Below, in pieces: positions 60,036-64,000 of a stretch of DNA of 64,000 nucleotides. The notes under the pieces were generated by a model, which worked only from the letters and a program-made list of their open reading frames with translations, made no database searches and was not told where the DNA came from. Origin of the DNA: JBDIAG01 sp963835085 (GTDB lineage: Bacteria > Actinomycetota > Actinomycetes > Actinomycetales > CAWJMD01); NCBI GenBank assembly GCA_963835085.1, contig CAWIED010000001.1:1736001-1800000 (forward strand), read 5' to 3'. A program made the position numbers and the translations under genes. Every line of letters starts with the position of its first letter. The stretch's first letter is position 1.

Positions 60036-63000
60036 TCATCCATGAGGCTGGGGCTGAGCTTCAGATTCCGCCCCTAGAGCCTCAACGTCAACTTGAGGTG
60101 CAGACTCTGCGGGAGCATCCGCGCCGGAGGCAAGGTTTTCCTCCGTCGCCGCTGACGCCCGCTCCTTCGCCTTGCGCGCAGCCTCGGCCACCCGCTGGGC
60201 TTCCAGATGCCGTCGGGCAGGCTCCGGCTTCGAGCTTGCGCTTTGGTTGAGGTTGGCGCCGCCCCCGTTGCCTATCGCGGCTTGGCTCCGCGTCTCGCCC
60301 GGCAGATCGACGATGGTCACGCCGCGTCCACCGCAGTGTTCGCAGGGCACGCTGAACGCCTCCAGCAGCCCCTCGCCCATCCGCTTGCGAGTCATCTGCA
60401 CGAGGCCGAGCGAGGTGACCTCGGCCACCTGGTGCTTGGTGCGGTCTCGTCCTAGGCATTCCACGAGCCGGCGTAGCACCAGGTCGCGGTTCGATTCGAG
60501 CACCATGTCGATGAAGTCGATGACGATGATGCCGCCGATGTCGCGCAGCCGGAGCTGCCGCACGATCTCCTCGGCCGCTTCGAGATTGTTGCGGGTGACC
60601 GTCTCCTCGAGGTTGCCGCCCGAGCCCACGAACTTGCCCGTGTTGACGTCGACGACCGTCATGGCCTCGGTGCGATCGATGACCAGCGAGCCGCCCGAGG
60701 GCAGCCACACCTTGCGTTCCAGCCCCTTGGCGATCTGCTCATCGACCCGGTGTGCGGTAAACAAGTCGCCCTCGCCATCCCATTGCGCGACCCGCTCGCT
60801 CAGATCGGGCGCCACCTGGTCGACGTAGTCCTTGACCGTCTTCCAGGCCTCGTCGCCGTCGACCACGAGCCGCTTGAAGTCCTCGTTGAAGACATCGCGG
60901 ATCACCTTGATCATCAGATCGGGCTCGCCATGCACCATGGTGGGCGGGTTGGCCGATTTAGCCTTCTTCTCCACCTCGGCCCACTGCCGCTGCAGACGCT
61001 CGACGTCGTGCTTCAGCTCCTCCTCGCTGGCACCCTCGGCCGCCGTGCGCACGATGACGCCGGCGTCCTCGGGCACCACCTGGCGCAGGATCTTCTTGAG
61101 CCTGCTGCGTTCGGTGTCGGGCAGCTTGCGGCTGATGCCGGTCAGCGATGCACCGGGCACGTATACGAGGTACCGCCCCGGCAGCGAGATCTGGCTGGTG
61201 AGCCGGGCACCCTTGTGCCCGATCGGGTCTTTGCTGGCCTGCACCAGCACCGAGTCGCCAGACTTCAGCGCGAGCTCGATGCGCCGCGCTTGGCCGCCCT
61301 GCAGACCTGCCGCGTCCCAGTTCACCTCGCCGGCGTAGAGCACCGCGTTGCGGCCCTTGCCGATGTCGATGAAGGCCGCCTCCATGCTCGGCAGCACGTT
61401 CTGTACCCGGCCGAGGTAGATGTTGCCGATCATCGACGACGCCTGCTTGCGCGCCACGTAGTGCTCCACGAGCACGCCGTCCTCGAGCACCACGAGCTGG
61501 GTGCGACCTGCGCTCTCACGCACGAGCATGGTGCGTTCGACCGACTCGCGGCGGGCCAGGAACTCGGCCTCGGTGATGATCTGACGTCGCCGACCCGACT
61601 CGCGGCCCTCCCGACGGCGCTGACGCTTGGCCTCCAGCCGCGTCGAGCCCTTGACGCCGGTGACCTCGTCATTGGGGGCCTGGCCTCTGCGGCCCTGACG
61701 CACCCGCACCACGGTGTTGGGCGGATCATCCTGGCTAGCGGGCTCTTCGCTGCCACCGGTTGCCCGGCGCCTGCGACGCCGCCGACGCCTGCTGCCGCTC
61801 GACTCCTCGTCGCCCTCGGCATCGGCACCCGCCGGCTCATCCTCGGCCTTGGCGTCGTCGAGGTCGTCGGCCGGCTCCGACGGCTCAGCCGTCGCGTCGG
61901 TGTCGGCAGACTCGACTTCCTCCGCCGGCGACGACTCGGTCTCCTCGTCACCACGCCGGCGTCGGCCACGACCACCGCGGCGGCGACGGCGACGGGGGCC
62001 GTCGTCGGTCGAGTCGTCGGTGGAGGCCGGCTCTCCGCCGGTCTTGTCCGTGTCCGAATCGCTGGAGCCGGTGTCGGCAGCTGTGTCGTTGCTGCCCTGA
62101 TCGATGGCGCCCGGCTGGCCGTTGCCTGCCGTGTCGTTGTCTGCCGTGTCGGTGTCGGTCGCGCTGGCAGCCAACCCGCCGAAAGGCTTCCGGTTCGCCG
62201 TGTCGCTTTCGGGGGTGACAGGTGCTTCAGGGCGAGCCGATGCCGGAAGGGGCTCAGGCGCGCTGACCGGCTCCGCCGACACGTCAGCAGTGGTCCGAGA
62301 GCTGGCTTCATCGAGGCGCGGCTGAGGCGGTCCGGCCGGACGGCTCGCAGCCCGCCGCCGGCGTGCCACGGGCGGCTGGAACAGCACGGCCATCGGCGCA
62401 ACCGGTGCGGCCACTCGGGCGGGCTCGCTCTCAACGGGCCGTTCGCCGGATGGCCACCCGGCGGGGATCTCGGAGGTCGGCCGAACAGCCGTTTGGGCTG
62501 CTGCTTCGGTATCGCTTGCCGGGGAGACGTCGCCCTCTGCCGACCTGACAACGGGCGTCTCACTCGCATCCGCAGCTGCGATGTCGTCCTCGGGGGCCTC
62601 CAGGACGGGTTCCGCAGCCACCCCCGCCGCCGGAGCCTCGAGCTCGGCGGTCACGACCGAGGAAGCCTCGACGTCGAGTGCCTCACCAGGTGCGGTTGCA
62701 GCAGCAGAAGCCGAAACGGAGTCGGTTCGGATTGGGTCAGCTTGGGTTGCGTCGGCTTGGGTCGCGTCGGCTTGGATTGCAACAGCTTGGACGACCGGAG
62801 ACTCGTCCCCGGTGTTCTGCGCGGAGATATCGACCGCTGAAGCTGGGGCAACCCGCTTGGCAGCCGGTGCCGACCCTGCCGCCTTCTTCGCCCGGCGCCG
62901 CTTGGGCAGCCCTGGCGCTTCTGCAGCGGGCACCACATCGACGTCAAGGGTGGGAACCACCGCCTGGGCGACCTTCTTGGCGCGACGGCGCCGGACCGGA

Positions 63001-63482
63001 GCCTTGGCCGCGGGCGTCCCGGTCTGGGACTCCTCGGTCGCCTCACTCACCTGCGTAGCTGGCAGGGCTACTGCCGCCTCCCCAGCAGCCGGGTCGTCGT
63101 CGGCCGATGCATCTTCCGGCATCTGTACACCGACATTGTGAGCGGTATCGAGCCACGCCCAGACCGCGTCGCCCAGCGACGGTGTGACCGCCTCGGGGTG
63201 CAGGGCCTCTTCAACTGGGTCGGCTTCGGTGGGGGCGGCGGCGCCTCCATCAGCCTCAACTGCGGCCGTCTCGCCTGGGGCCGTCTCGACTGCGCCAGTC
63301 TCGACGATGCCGCCTTCGACTGAGGCGTCCTCGATCGGTCCGTCCTCGACTGTGTCGGCCGGAGCCGCTTCGGCGTCCGGCTGGACGTCGGGGGGGGTTT
63401 CTTGCCCACCCTCACCCTCGAAGCCGGTCTGCTGCTGTGTGTCTTCGTCCACGGGTGCTCCCGTCGACCGGGCTCCGCCCAC
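60036..63482 (-). CDS. rne: Ribonuclease E/G
   Basis: An endonuclease of 1148 residues for mRNA decay and rRNA processing. A long acidic, Ala/Pro/Glu-rich N-terminal part (about 620 residues, with Arg-rich patches such as GPRRRRRRGGRGRRRR) precedes the catalytic core. Core features: S1 domain YLGRVQNVLPSMEAAFIDIGKGRNAVLYAGE, DNase I-like acidic pairs in VVDVNTGKFVGSGGNLEETVTRNNLEAAEEI and IVIDFIDM, and zinc-link cysteines in PCEHCGGRGV. The core-at-the-C-terminus layout is the actinobacterial type. GTG 63482 is the earliest start; the exact start inside the disordered region is uncertain. Confidence 0.95.
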   Translation of the reverse strand: MGGARSTGAPVDEDTQQQTGFEGEGGQETPPDVQPDAEAAPADTVEDGPIEDASVEGGIVETGAVETAPGETAAVEADGGAAAPTEADPVEEALHPEAVTPSLGDAVWAWLDTAHNVGVQMPEDASADDDPAAGEAAVALPATQVSEATEESQTGTPAAKAPVRRRRAKKVAQAVVPTLDVDVVPAAEAPGLPKRRRAKKAAGSAPAAKRVAPASAVDISAQNTGDESPVVQAVAIQADATQADATQADPIRTDSVSASAAATAPGEALDVEASSVVTAELEAPAAGVAAEPVLEAPEDDIAAADASETPVVRSAEGDVSPASDTEAAAQTAVRPTSEIPAGWPSGERPVESEPARVAAPVAPMAVLFQPPVARRRRAASRPAGPPQPRLDEASSRTTADVSAEPVSAPEPLPASARPEAPVTPESDTANRKPFGGLAASATDTDTADNDTAGNGQPGAIDQGSNDTAADTGSSDSDTDKTGGEPASTDDSTDDGPRRRRRRGGRGRRRRGDEETESSPAEEVESADTDATAEPSEPADDLDDAKAEDEPAGADAEGDEESSGSRRRRRRRRRATGGSEEPASQDDPPNTVVRVRQGRRGQAPNDEVTGVKGSTRLEAKRQRRREGRESGRRRQIITEAEFLARRESVERTMLVRESAGRTQLVVLEDGVLVEHYVARKQASSMIGNIYLGRVQNVLPSMEAAFIDIGKGRNAVLYAGEVNWDAAGLQGGQARRIELALKSGDSVLVQASKDPIGHKGARLTSQISLPGRYLVYVPGASLTGISRKLPDTERSRLKKILRQVVPEDAGVIVRTAAEGASEEELKHDVERLQRQWAEVEKKAKSANPPTMVHGEPDLMIKVIRDVFNEDFKRLVVDGDEAWKTVKDYVDQVAPDLSERVAQWDGEGDLFTAHRVDEQIAKGLERKVWLPSGGSLVIDRTEAMTVVDVNTGKFVGSGGNLEETVTRNNLEAAEEIVRQLRLRDIGGIIVIDFIDMVLESNRDLVLRRLVECLGRDRTKHQVAEVTSLGLVQMTRKRMGEGLLEAFSVPCEHCGGRGVTIVDLPGETRSQAAIGNGGGANLNQSASSKPEPARRHLEAQRVAEAARKAKERASAATEENLASGADAPAESAPQVDVEALGAESEAQPQPHG

Positions 63483-63611
63483 ACCTCGCGGACCGCGGTC
63501 TGGTCCAGCGCCGCGACGGTTGCCACGGCGGAAGTCAGCCTCACGTCGCCGGGCTGCGCGTCGCCCGTGTGGCTCGCGTCGTCCGACGGCGTCGACGTCA
63601 TCGAAGGCGGC

Positions 63612-63983
63612 TCACAACGGGTCTTCCACGTTGCAGGTGTCTTCGTTCAATGGTCCCTGCGCCAACCGCGTCACCAAAGGTGGGGCCGCGGGCGCGAAGT
63701 CGACTACCGAACGCACTGCCGTCACTATGTCGTCGGGCCGAACGGACGGTGTGGTGTGCCGAACGACCACGTGCAGTATCGCACATGGCCATTGCGCAGG
63801 AGGGTCGTCCGGAATCGCCGTCGTGTCGAGATCGCCGTCGCGGGTCGAATCGAGCACGTCCATGCTCAGTACCGCAGCCCGCGCGTCGAGTTGGCGACGG
63901 CCCGTCTTGAGCATCCGCTCGACCAGCACGGCGTCTTGGGCGAGGAAAGCCTGCACCGCTTCACGCGCCCGCTGGTCGGTCAC
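63612..63983 (-). CDS. Hypothetical protein upstream of rne
   Basis: 123 residues: MTDQRAREAVQAFLAQDAVLVERMLKTGRRQLDARAAVLSMDVLDSTRDGDLDTTAIPDDPPAQWPCAILHVVVRHTTPSV. GTG 63983 sits in GAGTGA, which may overlap the stop of a gene beyond the right edge. Mixed alpha/beta, no membrane segment, no family recognised. It lies 130 bases upstream of rne on the same strand. Confidence 0.6.
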   Translation of the reverse strand: MTDQRAREAVQAFLAQDAVLVERMLKTGRRQLDARAAVLSMDVLDSTRDGDLDTTAIPDDPPAQWPCAILHVVVRHTTPSVRPDDIVTAVRSVVDFAPAAPPLVTRLAQGPLNEDTCNVEDPL

Positions 63984-64000
63984 TCCCGGCAGCTCGATCC

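Noticed and set aside
60750..62840. 696-codon plus-strand frame
   Set aside because: Antisense to the rne gene, driven by its low-complexity N-terminal part.

Overview
The window is high-GC DNA from an actinobacterium. The order on the minus strand at the right end, rne, rplU, rpmA, obgE, proB, proA, nadD, a LytR_C protein, rsfS, a histidine phosphatase and tRNA-Ala, is an actinobacterial core block. Gene content would fit a member of the Propionibacteriaceae, but that placement is inference and no 16S rRNA is present. Many genes are coupled by GTGA or ATGA stop/start overlaps.

Layout. 0-2 kb: 5' part of leuS with a strongly structured leader. 2-6 kb: operon of an ABC ATPase (frameshifted, with an acidic 5-residue repeat tract), a YhgE/Pip membrane protein and a TetR regulator. 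6-10.3 kb: POT peptide transporter, then a papain-like peptidase carrying lectin-type WW repeats, followed by a chagasin-type inhibitor of papain-like peptidases. 10.6-16.6 kb: a metabolic cluster of a fumarase-superfamily lyase, 7Fe ferredoxin, Fe-S-sensor-like regulator, ACAD-fold flavoprotein, cytosolic PhnD-like protein and TusA-like/diiron protein, with a clear operator in front of the ferredoxin. 16.7-22 kb: TetR, truncated alcohol dehydrogenase-like gene, FMN reductase, SnoaL protein, LysR, GH13 glucosidase and a small protein. 22.7-29.8 kb: OPT transporter, a B12 uptake operon under a cobalamin riboswitch, and a thioredoxin-reductase-like/methyltransferase fusion with a divergent XRE-cupin regulator. 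30.4-32.3 kb: zinc-limitation pair (COG0523-like protein and Zur) with matching operators. 33.1-34.6 kb: a complete IS4-type element with terminal repeats and a 10-bp target duplication. 35.2-38 kb: furA-katG with a perfect operator. 38.3-44.9 kb: decayed MFS gene, DUF1059, cupin and TetR, a degraded vapBC pair, a dehalogenase-like hydrolase and a membrane protein/two-component operon whose regulator is frameshifted. 45.2-47.7 kb: alkylation-damage repair operon (two Ogt proteins, a sigma factor, a deleted 2OG-Fe(II) oxygenase, an Ada zinc domain). 47.7-49.6 kb: gene remnants ending in a large serine recombinase fragment beside tRNA-Ala(GGC). 49.7-64 kb: core genes.

In many actinobacteria leuS lies close to the rsfS/histidine phosphatase block. 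Here about 47 kb of transporters, stress genes, an IS, pseudogenes and an integrase relic separate them, so 2-49.6 kb reads as an accessory region next to a tRNA gene. Several genes carry single-base frameshifts (ABC ATPase, IS transposase, MFS, response regulator, ester cyclase remnant). These are either real decay or sequencing errors.
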